This document shows, piece after piece, positions 29,786-40,207 of a stretch of 64,000 nucleotides of DNA. Location: assembly GCF_030408795.1 (NCBI RefSeq), contig NZ_CP047211.1, positions 744,001 to 808,000 of the forward strand, written 5' to 3'. The stretch comes from Corynebacterium hansenii (lineage in GTDB: Bacteria > Actinomycetota > Actinomycetes > Mycobacteriales > Mycobacteriaceae). The position numbers and the translations under genes are program-made. Numbering within the stretch: the first letter of the stretch is position 1; the number at the start of each line of letters is the position of its first letter. Below the pieces are notes generated by a model that was not told where the DNA came from, searched no databases, and saw only the letters and a list, made by a program, of their open reading frames with translations.

Positions 29786-29938
29786 TGGGGGCCTTGGTGG
29801 GGGGCGGGCGGCTCTGCCATGATTCCCGCCAACTGAATCGGAATGCAGCCGTCCCATGACGGATCCAAGTATCCGCGAGCCCATGCAGAAGGAACGACGA
29901 CGGAAAGGTGAAGGAGCGTGAAGCGCTCCCGAAACGCC

Positions 29939-30541
29939 ATGGCAACCAGATTCCTCTACATAGCCCGGCATGGAGACGCCGATGCATTCGGAGCCTTGAC
30001 TGAAATTGGCCGGGAGCAATCCCGCTTACTCGGTCGTCGCCTCGCTGGGCTTCCCATCAGCGGTGTTTGGCACTCCCCGTTGCCGAGGGCCAGGGATACG
30101 GCGAGACAGTTGGACCTCTACTTGGAAGGCGATCCCGAACTGGCGGCTCGCCCTGAGTTGGTGGACCACGTCCCGTATGTTCCCCCTCGGTCACGGATCC
30201 CAGGTCCGTGGTTGCCGTTTTTCGATGGATACGCGCGAGAGGAAGCCGAGGCGGGACATCAGGTCGCGCGCTCACTGGTGGATCGTTTCGCGGTCGCCCC
30301 GGAAAGCGGGGAAGACGTGCACGAAGTCCTCATCACGCATGCGTATCCGATCGCTTGGCTGCTGCGTGACGCCTTTGGTGCTCCACCCGAACGTTGGCTC
30401 GGAGTGGAGAGCGCGAATGCAGCGCTCACGGTGATCGAGTACCGGCTGCAACTGGCGCCGAGCGTCATCATGTTCAACGACATGAGCCATTTACCGGAGG
30501 AGTTGCGCTGGACCGGGTTCCCCGAGAGATTGCGGCCGTGA
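29939..30541 (+). CDS. Histidine phosphatase (phosphoglycerate mutase-like)
   Basis: 200 residues from ATG 29939 (GTG 29918 possible). The R-H-G motif is Y-I-A-R-H-G-D-A-D near residue 10, the second Arg is in H-S-P-L-P-R-A-R-D-T-A, and the second His in V-L-I-T-H-A-Y-P-I-A-W. These are the branch 2/1 phosphohistidine catalytic residues. It follows the phosphotransferase gene on the same strand, so a phosphorylation/dephosphorylation pair is plausible. Substrate unknown; GC is lower than the surrounding housekeeping genes. Confidence 0.85.
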   Translation: MATRFLYIARHGDADAFGALTEIGREQSRLLGRRLAGLPISGVWHSPLPRARDTARQLDLYLEGDPELAARPELVDHVPYVPPRSRIPGPWLPFFDGYAREEAEAGHQVARSLVDRFAVAPESGEDVHEVLITHAYPIAWLLRDAFGAPPERWLGVESANAALTVIEYRLQLAPSVIMFNDMSHLPEELRWTGFPERLRP

Positions 30542-30581
30542 TTTGGCGGCGAACTCTCCTGTGGGCCGTGCGAATGAGGAA

Positions 30582-30609
30582 GGCCCGGACCTTGCGGTCC
30601 GGGCCTTCT
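30582..30609. terminator. Bidirectional terminator between the phosphatase gene and tRNA-His
   Basis: GGCCCGGACC (30582-30591), loop TTGC, GGTCCGGGCC (30596-30605), with TTCTC after it on the plus strand and TTCCTC on the minus strand. The stem is perfect and the T tracts are weak. Confidence 0.75.
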
Positions 30610-30616
30610 CTGTCGG

Positions 30617-30690
30617 GGTGACTGACGGGACTCGAACCCGCGACACCCAGGATCACAACCTGGTGCTCTACCAACTGAACTACAGTCACC
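30617..30690 (-). tRNA. tRNA-His (GTG)
   Basis: A minus-strand cloverleaf with the histidine-specific extra G(-1) at 30690 opposite discriminator C at 30617. Acceptor GTGACTG pairs with CAGTCAC; anticodon loop TTGTGAT has anticodon GTG; T arm GGGTTCGAGTCCC. CCA is not encoded. Confidence 0.95.
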
Positions 30691-30806
30691 ATCGCATTCA
30701 CGTCAGCGGCGTGAGCCCCTGCCGTGCAGCGGATTACAGGATAACCCACGAAATGCGCCCGACAAAACCGCAGGTCGGGGGCATGTCCGGCGGGGTTTGG
30801 CCGGGG

Positions 30807-31493
30807 TCAGTCCGTGGGCATCGCGCGGCACGCGTCGTCGGCGGCCCGGGCGACCTCTTCCGTGGTCGGCCCATCTCCGGGCACCAGCATGGTGCGGCGG
30901 TAGAACTCGAGCTCGCGGATCGACTCGCGGATGTCGGCCAGCGCCCGGTGGGCCATGCCCTTCTCCGGCTGCCCGAAGTACACGCGCGGGTACCAGCGGC
31001 GGGCGAGCTCCTTCAGCGAGGACACGTCGATCATGCGGTAGTGCAGGAACTGGTCGAGCTCCGGCATGTACCGGTTGATGAAGGCCCGGTCCGAGGCGAT
31101 CGAATTGCCCGCGAGCGGCGCCTGGCGCTCCGCCGGAACCCACTGGCGGACGTAGTCGAGGACCATCTGCTCCGCCTCGGTGAGATTCACCGACGACGCC
31201 CGGATCTCCTCGGTCAGCCCGGACGAGTTGTGCATGTTGGTGACGAACTCGTCCATCTGCGCCAGATCGGTCTCGGAGGCGTGGACGACGATGTCGACGC
31301 CCTCGCCGAGCACGTTCAGGTCGGCGTCGGTCACCAGCGCCGCGATCTCGACGATGACGTGCTTCTGCGGGTCCAGGCCCGTCATCTCGCAGTCGATCCA
31401 AACGATGCGGTCGTACTTGGGGTGCGTCCCGTTGCCGTTGCCGTTCGCGCCGCCGTTGGATTTTCCGTTCGCGCTTCCGTTGCCGCCGGTCAC
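30807..31493 (-). CDS. orn: Oligoribonuclease
   Basis: 228 residues from GTG 31493, which overlaps the SDR stop. The DEDDh exonuclease motifs are [21 protein letters not shown], and H-R-A-L-A-D-I near the C-terminus. The enzyme degrades 2-5 nucleotide RNAs and pGpG. A 20-residue Gly/Asn/Ser-rich N-terminal extension precedes the normal start ([11 protein letters not shown]), perhaps because translation begins internally at a site I cannot identify. It is coupled with the SDR gene. Confidence 0.93.
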   Translation of the reverse strand: MTGGNGSANGKSNGGANGNGNGTHPKYDRIVWIDCEMTGLDPQKHVIVEIAALVTDADLNVLGEGVDIVVHASETDLAQMDEFVTNMHNSSGLTEEIRASSVNLTEAEQMVLDYVRQWVPAERQAPLAGNSIASDRAFINRYMPELDQFLHYRMIDVSSLKELARRWYPRVYFGQPEKGMAHRALADIRESIRELEFYRRTMLVPGDGPTTEEVARAADDACRAMPTD

Positions 31494-32287
31494 TGGGCCA
31501 TCCCCTCGTAGAGCTTGCCGACGATCGGCGCCACCAGCCAGCGCGGCAGGTAGTTGCCGGCGGTGTTCATGCCCTTGCTCAGCACGCCGGGCACCACGCG
31601 CAGCCGGTTGGCCGCCAGCGCATCCAGGCTGTCGCGGGCGCAGTCGTCCGTGGAGGTCCACAGGAAATCCGGGATGTTCTCGTCGACCTCGTTCGCGCCG
31701 CCGTCGCGCACGTCGGGGCGGACCGGGCCGGGGGCCAGCAGCGTGCAATGCACGCCCGTGCCCTTGAGGTCGTAGTGCAGCGCCTCGGTGAACGTGTTCA
31801 CGAACGCCTTGGTGCCCACGTAGGTGGCGTTGTTCGGGATCACCGTGGTGCCGGCCGCCGAACCGACGTTGAGGATCGCCCCCGATCCCCGCTCGACCAT
31901 TGGGCCGATCGCCAGCTGGGTCAGGTCGAACAGCGCCGTGGCGTTGAGCTCGAACTGCGCGCGCTCGTACTCCGGATCCAGATCCTGGAAACGGCCGAAC
32001 GTGGCCACGCCGGCGCAATTGACCATCACGCTGATCTGGCGTTCACGCAGCTCGTCGCAAAGCTCCGCCCGCGCCTCGGGGTCGGACAGGTCGCAGGGCC
32101 GGCCCTCGACGGTCAGGGAGGGGCCGGAGAGTTCGGCGGCCAGGGCGGTCATCTTGTCCTCGGACCGCGCGACGAGGATCAGGGAATGTCCGCGCCGGGC
32201 GAGCTCCCGGGCCAACGCCATTCCGATGCCGGATGACGCGCCGGTCACCACCGCGCGGTAATCGGGATGGGGTGCGGGCAATGCCAT
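31490..32287 (-). CDS. Short-chain dehydrogenase/reductase
   Basis: 265 residues. Rossmann glycine motif T-G-A-S-S-G-I-G (residues 15-22), N-C-A-G near residue 90, catalytic Ser in N-V-G-S-A-A-G, and Y-V-G-T-K (Tyr/Lys). The N-terminal half matches the classical SDR fold, with the Arg after strand 2 (ARSEDK) favouring NADP. Substrate unknown; related actinobacterial enzymes act on lipids. The last 40 residues ([20 protein letters not shown]) include a hydrophobic, possibly membrane-associated helix. It overlaps orn. Confidence 0.85.
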   Translation of the reverse strand: MALPAPHPDYRAVVTGASSGIGMALARELARRGHSLILVARSEDKMTALAAELSGPSLTVEGRPCDLSDPEARAELCDELRERQISVMVNCAGVATFGRFQDLDPEYERAQFELNATALFDLTQLAIGPMVERGSGAILNVGSAAGTTVIPNNATYVGTKAFVNTFTEALHYDLKGTGVHCTLLAPGPVRPDVRDGGANEVDENIPDFLWTSTDDCARDSLDALAANRLRVVPGVLSKGMNTAGNYLPRWLVAPIVGKLYEGMAQ

Positions 32288-32434
32288 GTTCGTCCTCGTG
32301 GTCGCTCGACGGATGGTTACGCCGCAAGCCTAGTGCGCCCGGCCGCGCGACACGGGACGGGCGGGCGAGTGCCGTTTCGGGAGGGGTTCCGCATCCTCCT
32401 GCCAATGGCTGAAAATATGCTGTTTACGCATGTG

Positions 32435-32455
32435 GACACCGTTAACGGGTGTCCC
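32435..32455 (+). promoter_or_regulatory. TetR-type operator candidate
   Basis: An inner palindrome CGTTAACG (32441-32448) is flanked by GGACAC (32435-32440) and GTGTCC (32450-32455), about 125 bases before the TetR gene start. The size and symmetry fit a TetR operator. Confidence 0.5.
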
Positions 32456-32581
32456 CATTCCCGGCGTGGAAAACGAAAATCGCGGCCGCCGCCCATTAGC
32501 ATTGGCGGCTAAGCGAATGGCTGCGATGGCCGACGGCCATCAACCCCGCCGCAAACGACGGGGCGCAGGAAAGGAATGACG

Positions 32582-33205
32582 ATGAACGGCGACACCCCCG
32601 AAGCCAACGGCGCAAAGCCCTCGGTCGACGAGGCGATCATCGAGGCGGCGCGCGACAGCATCATGACCGTCGGGCTCCGCCGCACGTCGATCGCCGAGAT
32701 CGCCCGCAAAGCCGGCGTGTCCCGCCCGACCGTCTACCGCCGCTACGCGGACCTCGACGAGCTGGCCAACGAAGTGATCACCCGCGAGTTCCTGCGCATC
32801 CTCGCCGACCTGCGCCAGATGCCCGGCGACGCCCGCGCCCGCATCGTCGACCGTTTCCGCATCATCCTCGAGCGACTCTCCAACGGCGACTTCTTCCTCA
32901 ACCTCGCCGAAACCGACCCCGAGCGCATCGTCCGCGCCATCATCCGCCCGAAGGGCTCGAGCGAGCGGACCATCATCGAGCAGTTCATCCTGCCCGGCAT
33001 CGTCCACGGCCAGGAGGACGGGTCCGTCCGCGACGGCGACCCCATGGTGCTGTCCAACAACGTGTTCATGGTCATGCAGTCCGCCGTGCTGATGTGCTCC
33101 AACATGCTGCGCGAGAGCACCGGTGACGGCGCGGGCTCCGACGGGGCCGCGCACAACGCGGTGGCGGAAGTCACCGAGATGGTCGACCGCTACCTGAGGC
33201 CCTGA
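32582..33205 (+). CDS. TetR-family regulator
   Basis: 207 residues from ATG 32582, chosen over ATG 32576 because AGGAAAGGA then has a 6-base spacing. The N-terminal HTH is T-V-G-L-R-R-T-S-I-A-E-I-A-R-K-A-G-V-S-R-P-T-V-Y-R-R-Y. The helical C-terminal domain (NNVFMVMQSAVLMCSNMLRE) should bind a ligand. The stop overlaps the following membrane-protein gene (TGATGG), suggesting an operon. A dyad at 32435-32455 may be its own operator. Confidence 0.88.
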   Translation: MNGDTPEANGAKPSVDEAIIEAARDSIMTVGLRRTSIAEIARKAGVSRPTVYRRYADLDELANEVITREFLRILADLRQMPGDARARIVDRFRIILERLSNGDFFLNLAETDPERIVRAIIRPKGSSERTIIEQFILPGIVHGQEDGSVRDGDPMVLSNNVFMVMQSAVLMCSNMLRESTGDGAGSDGAAHNAVAEVTEMVDRYLRP

Positions 33206-33603
33206 TGGCCGCCGGCGGCGAGGCTCCGCGGCCGCCCTCGCTGCGTGCGCTCTTCCTCGCCTCCGCCGCGATCCACGCCGTGCTGACGGCCGCCATCATG
33301 CTCCCGATCAGCCTTCTGGTCTTGGCGGGCGCCGGGCTGAACGCCGCCGTGATCATCGGCGGAATCGTCCTCGCCCGAGGGGGCGGGGGAGCGGCCCGGT
33401 GGGTGGGCACCGCAGCCGGGATCATCGCCGTTCTGGGCTGGGGGTCGTGGCCGGTGATCTGGTTCACCGACTCCGGCGCCGGCGGCGCCCCGATCAACAT
33501 CTGGGGCATCCTGCTGCCCGGGCTCGCGGCGATCGTTTACCTGGTCGCGGCGCTTTTGCCTTCCGCCCGTGGCGCAGGCGCGGGCCGGTCGCCGCGCCAC
33601 TGA
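33205..33603 (+). CDS. Small four-helix membrane protein
   Basis: 132 residues with four hydrophobic helices (ALFLASAAIHAVLTAAIMLPISLLVL; LNAAVIIGGIVLA; WVGTAAGIIAVLGWGSWPVIWF; IWGILLPGLAAIVYLVAALL) and a short basic C-terminus. Translationally coupled to the TetR gene, so it is probably the regulated partner. No family recognised. Confidence 0.75.
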   Translation: MAAGGEAPRPPSLRALFLASAAIHAVLTAAIMLPISLLVLAGAGLNAAVIIGGIVLARGGGGAARWVGTAAGIIAVLGWGSWPVIWFTDSGAGGAPINIWGILLPGLAAIVYLVAALLPSARGAGAGRSPRH

Positions 33604-33650
33604 CGGGCCCCGCCGGCGCGCACGGCCGACGAGCGAAAGACAAGTGAAAA

Positions 33651-33696
33651 ACGACACCCCCGTTAGTGCCTTTTGGCAAGGCCACGGGGGTGTCGT
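33651..33696 (-). terminator. Terminator of tRNA-Arg, probably bidirectional
   Basis: A 13-bp perfect stem ACGACACCCCCGT / ACGGGGGTGTCGT around a 20-base loop that itself holds TGCC/GGCA. On the minus strand it runs into TTTTTCAC. Confidence 0.8.
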
Positions 33697-33745
33697 GTTC
33701 GTGAGGGGCGCCCGGGCTCCGCACCCGGACCGCCGCCTTTCGTCG

Positions 33746-33819
33746 CGCCCCGGGCAGGATTCGAACCCGCGACCAGCCGGGTAGAAGCCGGATGCTCTAA
33801 TCCACTGAGCTACCGAGGC
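33746..33819 (-). tRNA. tRNA-Arg (TCT)
   Basis: A minus-strand cloverleaf: acceptor GCCTCGG pairs with CCGGGGC (one T-G wobble), D arm AGCTCAGTGGATTAGAGC, anticodon loop CTTCTAC (anticodon TCT), T arm GGGTTCGAATCCT. CCA is not encoded. Confidence 0.94.
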
Positions 33820-33932
33820 ATGCGAGACGGAATTCTAGCCCGGTGCGCGGGGCCGTCGGCAAGCGGGTCCGCGCCTTTCCGGGGGCGCACCGAACTTCTG
33901 CGGGGCGGGGGAGGGGGTCTACCCTAGGGGGC

Positions 33933-36053
33933 ATGACTGCGACGATGACCCGACCGACCCACAAGGTCAGGGGATCCCTCGGCTGGTACGTGGTTTTCGC
34001 CCTGGTGGCAGGTGCGCTCGCGGGCGCGCTGTCGCTGGCGTTCAACATGGATTCGCGCGCGACGCTGGGCATCCCCGACCCGGGCGTGATCACCACGGTG
34101 GGCTTCCCGCTGGCGAAGGCCGGCGGCGAGATGCTCGCGGCGCTGGCGATCGGCTCGTTCATGTTGGCGGCGTTCGGTTCCCGCCCGCGGCCCGACGGCA
34201 CGATCGACCTCGACGGTTGGGCGGCGGCGCGGACGGGCCGGTGGGCGATCTTCAGCTGGGGCGCCATCGCGTTCCTGCAGATCCCGCTTGTGCTTTCCGA
34301 CGTTTCGGGTCAGCCGTTGTCGACCACCATCAGCCCGCAGAACTGGTCCGTCGCTCTCGACCAGGTCAGTGAGGCGCTGGCGTGGCTGTGGGTGGGCATC
34401 TTCGCCATGGCCGTGGCCATCGGGTCGTCGCTGACCACGAAGTGGATCTGGCAGCCGGTGTTCTTCGCGGTGTCGCTGGTGTCGATGATGCCGCTGGCCG
34501 TCGTCAGCCACAACGCCACCGGCGGCAACCACGACTACGGCACGAACTCCTACATCTGGCACCTGACGTTCACGGTGTTCTGGGTCGGCGGCCTGATGGC
34601 GCTGATCGGCCATGCGCGCCGCCGCGGCGAGTTCATGACGGAGGTCGCGTCGCGCTACAGCTTCGTCGCGCTGGTGGCGTTCGTGGCCATGAGCGTGTCG
34701 GGCGTCATCAACGCGGCCATCAACGTGTCGTGGCAGGACCTGTTCAACAACAACTACGGCATCCTCGTGGTGGTCAAGGCGTTCCTGATCATCATCCTGG
34801 GCCTGTTCGGCTACATGCACCGCAAGGTGACCATCCCGCAGCTGGACAAGGATCCCAACGGCCCGGCGTTCTGGCGCCTGGCCATCGTGGAGGTCGTGGT
34901 CATGGCCGTCGCGGTGGGCGTGGCCGTGGCGCTGGGCCGCACGCCCCCGCCGCCGAATTACTCGGACCAGGCCGGCGGCGAGGGCCTGCCGCCGATCACC
35001 CAGATGGAGGTCAAGCTCGGCTACCAGCTGGAGATCCCCTTCGGCTGGGAGGCGCTGTTCACGCAGTTCCGCTTCGACATCTTCTTCGGGTCGGCGGCGA
35101 TCATCGCGGCGTGGATCTACCTGTACTGGCTGCGCAAGCTGCGCAAGCGCGGCGGCGAGTGGCCCATTTCCAACACCTTCTGGTGGCTGGCGGGCTGCGC
35201 GATGCTGCTGTTCACGTCGTCGTCGGCGCTGGGCGTGTACATGCCGGCGCTGTTCTCGGTGCACATGCTGGCGCACATGCTGTACTCGATGGCCATCCCG
35301 GTCATGCTGGCGCTGGGCGGCCCGGTGACGCTGGCGCTGCGCGCGCTGAAGCCCGCCGGCCGCAAGGGGCTTCCGGGCGTGCGCGAGTGGCTGGTGGCGT
35401 TCATCAACAACCCGGTGTCGCGGTTCCTGACCAACCCGGTGGTGGCCACGGCGCAGTTCGTCGCGGGCTTCTACCTGCTGTACATGACGCCGCTGTACGA
35501 CTACCTGGCCGACGAGCACGCCGGCCACCTGTTCATGAACATCCACTTCCTGATCTCCGGCTACATCTTCTACTGGGTGATCATCGGCGTGGATGCCGCG
35601 CCGCAGCAGATCTCCCCGGCGGTGAAGCTGGTGTCGCTGATGGGTTCGTTGCCCTTCCACGCGTGGTTCGGCATCACGCTGATGCAGATGCAGCAGATCC
35701 TGGCGGAGGACTACTACCGCAATCTGGCGCTGCCGTGGGAGGTCGATCTGCTGGCCGACCAGAACGTCGGCGGCGCGGTGGCGTGGGCGCTGGGCGAGGT
35801 GCCCATGTTCATCGTCATGACGGCCCTGTTCGTCCAGTGGCGCCGCAGCGACGAGAAGGACGCGGCGCGCTACGACCGCAACGCCGAGCGCGACCACGAT
35901 GCCGAGCTGGAGGCGTACAACGCCATGTTGGCGGCGCGTTCCAGCCAGAGCATGACCGATGAGGAGCGCGAGTACTACACCGGCACCGTCGACGCCGAGC
36001 ACGAGGTGCACCTCGGTTCGGCGAAGGACGCCGGCAAGCAGCACCACAGGTAG
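33933..36053 (+). CDS. CopD-CtaG fusion: copper resistance D / cytochrome c oxidase assembly membrane protein
   Basis: 706 residues with about 15 membrane helices. The N-terminal half (residues 1-330) has a CopD-like four-helix unit with H-x-T-F-T-V-F-W-V-G-G-L-M-A-L and A-x-R-Y-S-F-V-A-L. The C-terminal half (about 385-650) is the CtaG/caa3-assembly domain, with S-V-H-M-L-A-H-M-L-Y-S, M-N-I-H-F-L-I-S-G-Y and F-H-A-W-F-G. Such fusions are usual in actinobacteria and deliver copper to oxidases. The start is set by ATG 33933 after a TACCCT -10-like box. The cytosolic tail is charged. Confidence 0.9.
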   Translation: MTATMTRPTHKVRGSLGWYVVFALVAGALAGALSLAFNMDSRATLGIPDPGVITTVGFPLAKAGGEMLAALAIGSFMLAAFGSRPRPDGTIDLDGWAAARTGRWAIFSWGAIAFLQIPLVLSDVSGQPLSTTISPQNWSVALDQVSEALAWLWVGIFAMAVAIGSSLTTKWIWQPVFFAVSLVSMMPLAVVSHNATGGNHDYGTNSYIWHLTFTVFWVGGLMALIGHARRRGEFMTEVASRYSFVALVAFVAMSVSGVINAAINVSWQDLFNNNYGILVVVKAFLIIILGLFGYMHRKVTIPQLDKDPNGPAFWRLAIVEVVVMAVAVGVAVALGRTPPPPNYSDQAGGEGLPPITQMEVKLGYQLEIPFGWEALFTQFRFDIFFGSAAIIAAWIYLYWLRKLRKRGGEWPISNTFWWLAGCAMLLFTSSSALGVYMPALFSVHMLAHMLYSMAIPVMLALGGPVTLALRALKPAGRKGLPGVREWLVAFINNPVSRFLTNPVVATAQFVAGFYLLYMTPLYDYLADEHAGHLFMNIHFLISGYIFYWVIIGVDAAPQQISPAVKLVSLMGSLPFHAWFGITLMQMQQILAEDYYRNLALPWEVDLLADQNVGGAVAWALGEVPMFIVMTALFVQWRRSDEKDAARYDRNAERDHDAELEAYNAMLAARSSQSMTDEEREYYTGTVDAEHEVHLGSAKDAGKQHHR

Positions 36054-36070
36054 GGCTTTTCCGGTTCACG

Positions 36071-36107
36071 GGCGCGCGGCGGGTCATCCCCGCCGCGCGC
36101 CTTTTTT
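36071..36107 (+). terminator. Terminator after the CopD-CtaG gene
   Basis: GGCGCGCGGCGGG (36071-36083), loop TCAT, complementary arm 36088-36101, then TTTTTT. Confidence 0.9.
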
Positions 36108-36318
36108 CGGCTTTGCGACGACCGCCGGGCGGACCTGCGCCCGGGTGCCGTCGTCAAGCCGGGGAATCTGCCGGCTGTGGATGAGCGGCGTAATGCGGGA
36201 TCCATCCACAGGCGGCGGTTGCGGCGGTGGTGGCCGCCGGCGGGGAACGGAAGGGTCGGTGGCGGAAGACCCGGATCGAGCAGCGCTCCGGGGTCCACGA
36301 CCAGAAGGGGGACCCGCA

Positions 36319-36951
36319 GTGTCCGAAATCAGCGTGACCATCGTCGGGAACATCACCAGGAAGCCGGAGATCAAGACCACCAACACGGGGAAGCTGGTGA
36401 CGCGCCTGCGCGTCGCGTCGACCCGCAAGCGCTACGTCGACGAGCGGTGGGTCGACGGCGAAAGCGCGTACATCGACGTCGACTGTTGGGGGCATCTGGC
36501 GCAGAACGCGGTGAACACGTTCGGCAAGGGCGACCGAGTCATCGCCGAGGGGCGGCTGCGCACCGACGAGTGGGAGGACGAGCACGGCACGAAGAAGTCC
36601 TTCACCAAGGTCGTCGCCGATTCGGTCGGCCCGGAGCTGCGTTTCGCCACCGCCGTGATCCACCGGACCAAGACCGCCGGCGGGCGCGTGGCCGAAAGCG
36701 AGCGCCGGGCGCGGGAGGCCGCGGAGCTGGGTGCGGGCGGGAACGGCGTCGGAGGGAACGGAGGCGTCGGGGATGGCGGGGCCGCGAACGGAGCGGGCGG
36801 AAACGGCGGGGGCGGTGCGGTGGACGGCGGCCCGAATGGTGCGCAGGACGGCGGGCACGGGGCGGGGGAGACGCCCGGCGACGAGGCCCATGCGTTCTTC
36901 CCCGACGAGGCCCGCGCCCCGGAGCTCGGCGAGGCGGCGATGGCGTCGTAG
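36319..36951 (+). CDS. Single-stranded DNA-binding protein, second type without acidic tip
   Basis: 210 residues from GTG 36319, with AGAAGGGGG upstream. The OB-fold is complete (SVTIVGNITRKPEIKTTNTGKLVTRLRVASTRK; AYIDVDCWGHLAQNAVNTFGKGDRVIAEGRLRTDEWEDEHG). After residue 115 a long Gly/Asn linker leads to a C-terminus ELGEAAMAS. The D-D-x-x-F tip that recruits partner proteins in the main SSB is absent. In C. glutamicum-type genomes a second ssb lies near this ABC-F gene. It may serve competence, repair or phage-related DNA. Confidence 0.85.
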   Translation: MSEISVTIVGNITRKPEIKTTNTGKLVTRLRVASTRKRYVDERWVDGESAYIDVDCWGHLAQNAVNTFGKGDRVIAEGRLRTDEWEDEHGTKKSFTKVVADSVGPELRFATAVIHRTKTAGGRVAESERRAREAAELGAGGNGVGGNGGVGDGGAANGAGGNGGGGAVDGGPNGAQDGGHGAGETPGDEAHAFFPDEARAPELGEAAMAS

Positions 36952-37130
36952 TTTCGTGGCCGCCGGGCGGGGAAGTTGCCGGGCGTACCGGTAAGGTGAG
37001 GGCGAATGTGCGCGGGCGGTGACCGTCGCCAAGCGAAACCGGGGTCGGCGCGACGCGGAACCCGGGGGCCGGCGGGCGGTTCCCCGCGCACCTGAAGCGA
37101 AACCACCTACCTCCGAAGGAGAGCGCAGCA

Positions 37131-38801
<1,671 letters not shown>

Positions 38802-38820
38802 CCCCAGGAGAGGTAACGGC

Positions 38821-39327
38821 ATGCCCGATACGAATGCGTTTCTGACCACCATCCCCGTGCGCTGGTCCGACTTCGACCAGTACGGGCACGTCAACAACCT
38901 GGCGTACCTCGAGTACGGGCAGGAAGCCCGGGTCGCCTTCGCGCGCGCGAGCGTCGAGGGCGGCGGCGGGAAACTGGGCACCGTGGTGCGCCACGCGGAG
39001 ATCGACTACCTCCGCGCCCTGCTGCCCGACACCCGCGAGGTGCTCGTGGAAACCGAGATCATCGCCATCGGCAACACGTCCTACACGATCCGCCAGACGA
39101 TCAAGGACCAGCACGGCCACATCGCGGCGGTGCTGACCACCGTCATGGTGCTGTTCGACCTCGAGGAGTCCCGCGCCCGCGAGCTGACGCCGTCGGTGCG
39201 CCGGGTGCTGGGGCGTTTCGCCTCGCCCGAGCTGACCGCCGGCAACGGCGGAGGCAGCGGCAGCGGCGACGGCGGTAGCGGCGGTGGCGGCGGGGACGAT
39301 GCCGCCGCCGGTGACCGCGATGAATGA
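38821..39327 (+). CDS. Hotdog-fold acyl-CoA thioesterase (4HBT)
   Basis: 168 residues. The 4HBT start is V-R-W-S-D-F-D-Q-Y-G-H-V-N-N-L-A-Y-L-E-Y, with the catalytic Asp and G-H-V-N. Strands ILVETEII and YTIRQTI complete the hotdog domain by residue 115. The C-terminal 30 residues are a Gly/Ser tail of low complexity. It follows ettA by 19 bases and overlaps the next gene. The acyl substrate is unknown. Confidence 0.88.
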   Translation: MPDTNAFLTTIPVRWSDFDQYGHVNNLAYLEYGQEARVAFARASVEGGGGKLGTVVRHAEIDYLRALLPDTREVLVETEIIAIGNTSYTIRQTIKDQHGHIAAVLTTVMVLFDLEESRARELTPSVRRVLGRFASPELTAGNGGGSGSGDGGSGGGGGDDAAAGDRDE

Positions 39328-40174
39328 TGGCGGCGCGGGCGCCGGGGCCGGCGGGGAAACCCTCGTCGTCCACGACGCCGCCGCGCTGACCAACCTCGGG
39401 GTCCTCGCCCGCAAGGCCGAGGCGATGGACCCGGAGGCGCTGGTGCGCATCCGCTCGGTCGCGCCCGGCTCGCCGGATGACCCGGTTGCCGCGTCCCGGC
39501 CCGCCGGCATCGCCCGGGTGTGGGCGACCACGCCCTTCGGCCCGGTGGCCTGCCGCACCATGGCGATCGGCCCCGGCCGCGACGACATGATCGTCCGCGC
39601 CGACGCCGTCTCCGCCGCCACCGGCGACGCCCGGTCGGTGCCCCAGCTCGACGCCGCCGTCCCGATGACCCTGGACTGCGGCGCGGCCGCCGACGCCTCC
39701 TGGCCGGGCCGCCTGCCGGTCGACGGCGGGTGGACCGTCCTCGACGCCGTGCCCGCCGCCGTCTTCCGTGATTTGGAGGCACGGGCCAGGGGAGTGGCGA
39801 AGGAAGAATCCGGCCCGTTGGGCTTGCCGACGTCGCTGCTCGACCAGAAGGTCCTCACCGTCCGGAGCAGCGCGGGCAGTGGCGGAGGTGATGGCGCGGC
39901 CGATGAACGCGCCGCCGATTCCCGCTCGGCCGAAACGCCTTCGGCAGAAGATGCCGCCGCGGAAACACCCGCCATGGAAACGCCCGCCGCGGAATCGCCC
40001 ACCGCGGAGATCTCGATGCGCGAGGTTTTCGCCCTGTGCGCGATGGGCTTCATCCCCGGTGAACCCGCCGCGGAAGAGCCGGTGCGGGTGTCGGTGAAGG
40101 GGCGCTGGCGGCGCCTCGACGGGCGCTTCGGCAGCGTCTACGCTTCCGAGGGATTCGGGGTGCTGCCGCTGTAG
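39320..40174 (+). CDS. Conserved actinobacterial protein of unknown function
   Basis: 284 residues from ATG 39320, overlapping the thioesterase stop. The first 160 residues (VVHDAAALTNLGVLARKAEAMDPEALVRIRSV ... VWATTPFGPVACRTMA ... WPGRLPVDGGWTVLDAVPAAVF) look like a conserved domain found next to this thioesterase in corynebacteria. A Glu/Ala/Thr repeat region (residues about 205-245) is disordered, and a C-terminal helix-strand unit (MREVFALCAMGFIP ... RVSVKGRWRRLDGRFG) follows. No catalytic motif seen. Confidence 0.75.
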   Translation: MNDGGAGAGAGGETLVVHDAAALTNLGVLARKAEAMDPEALVRIRSVAPGSPDDPVAASRPAGIARVWATTPFGPVACRTMAIGPGRDDMIVRADAVSAATGDARSVPQLDAAVPMTLDCGAAADASWPGRLPVDGGWTVLDAVPAAVFRDLEARARGVAKEESGPLGLPTSLLDQKVLTVRSSAGSGGGDGAADERAADSRSAETPSAEDAAAETPAMETPAAESPTAEISMREVFALCAMGFIPGEPAAEEPVRVSVKGRWRRLDGRFGSVYASEGFGVLPL

Positions 40175-40207
40175 CGGTGCCCCGGCCACCGTGGCCCGCC
40201 CGGGAAA

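Noticed and set aside
33924..36047. Long minus-strand frame under the CopD-CtaG gene
   Set aside because: Arg/His/Gln-rich shadow of a membrane-protein gene in codon register; no domain.
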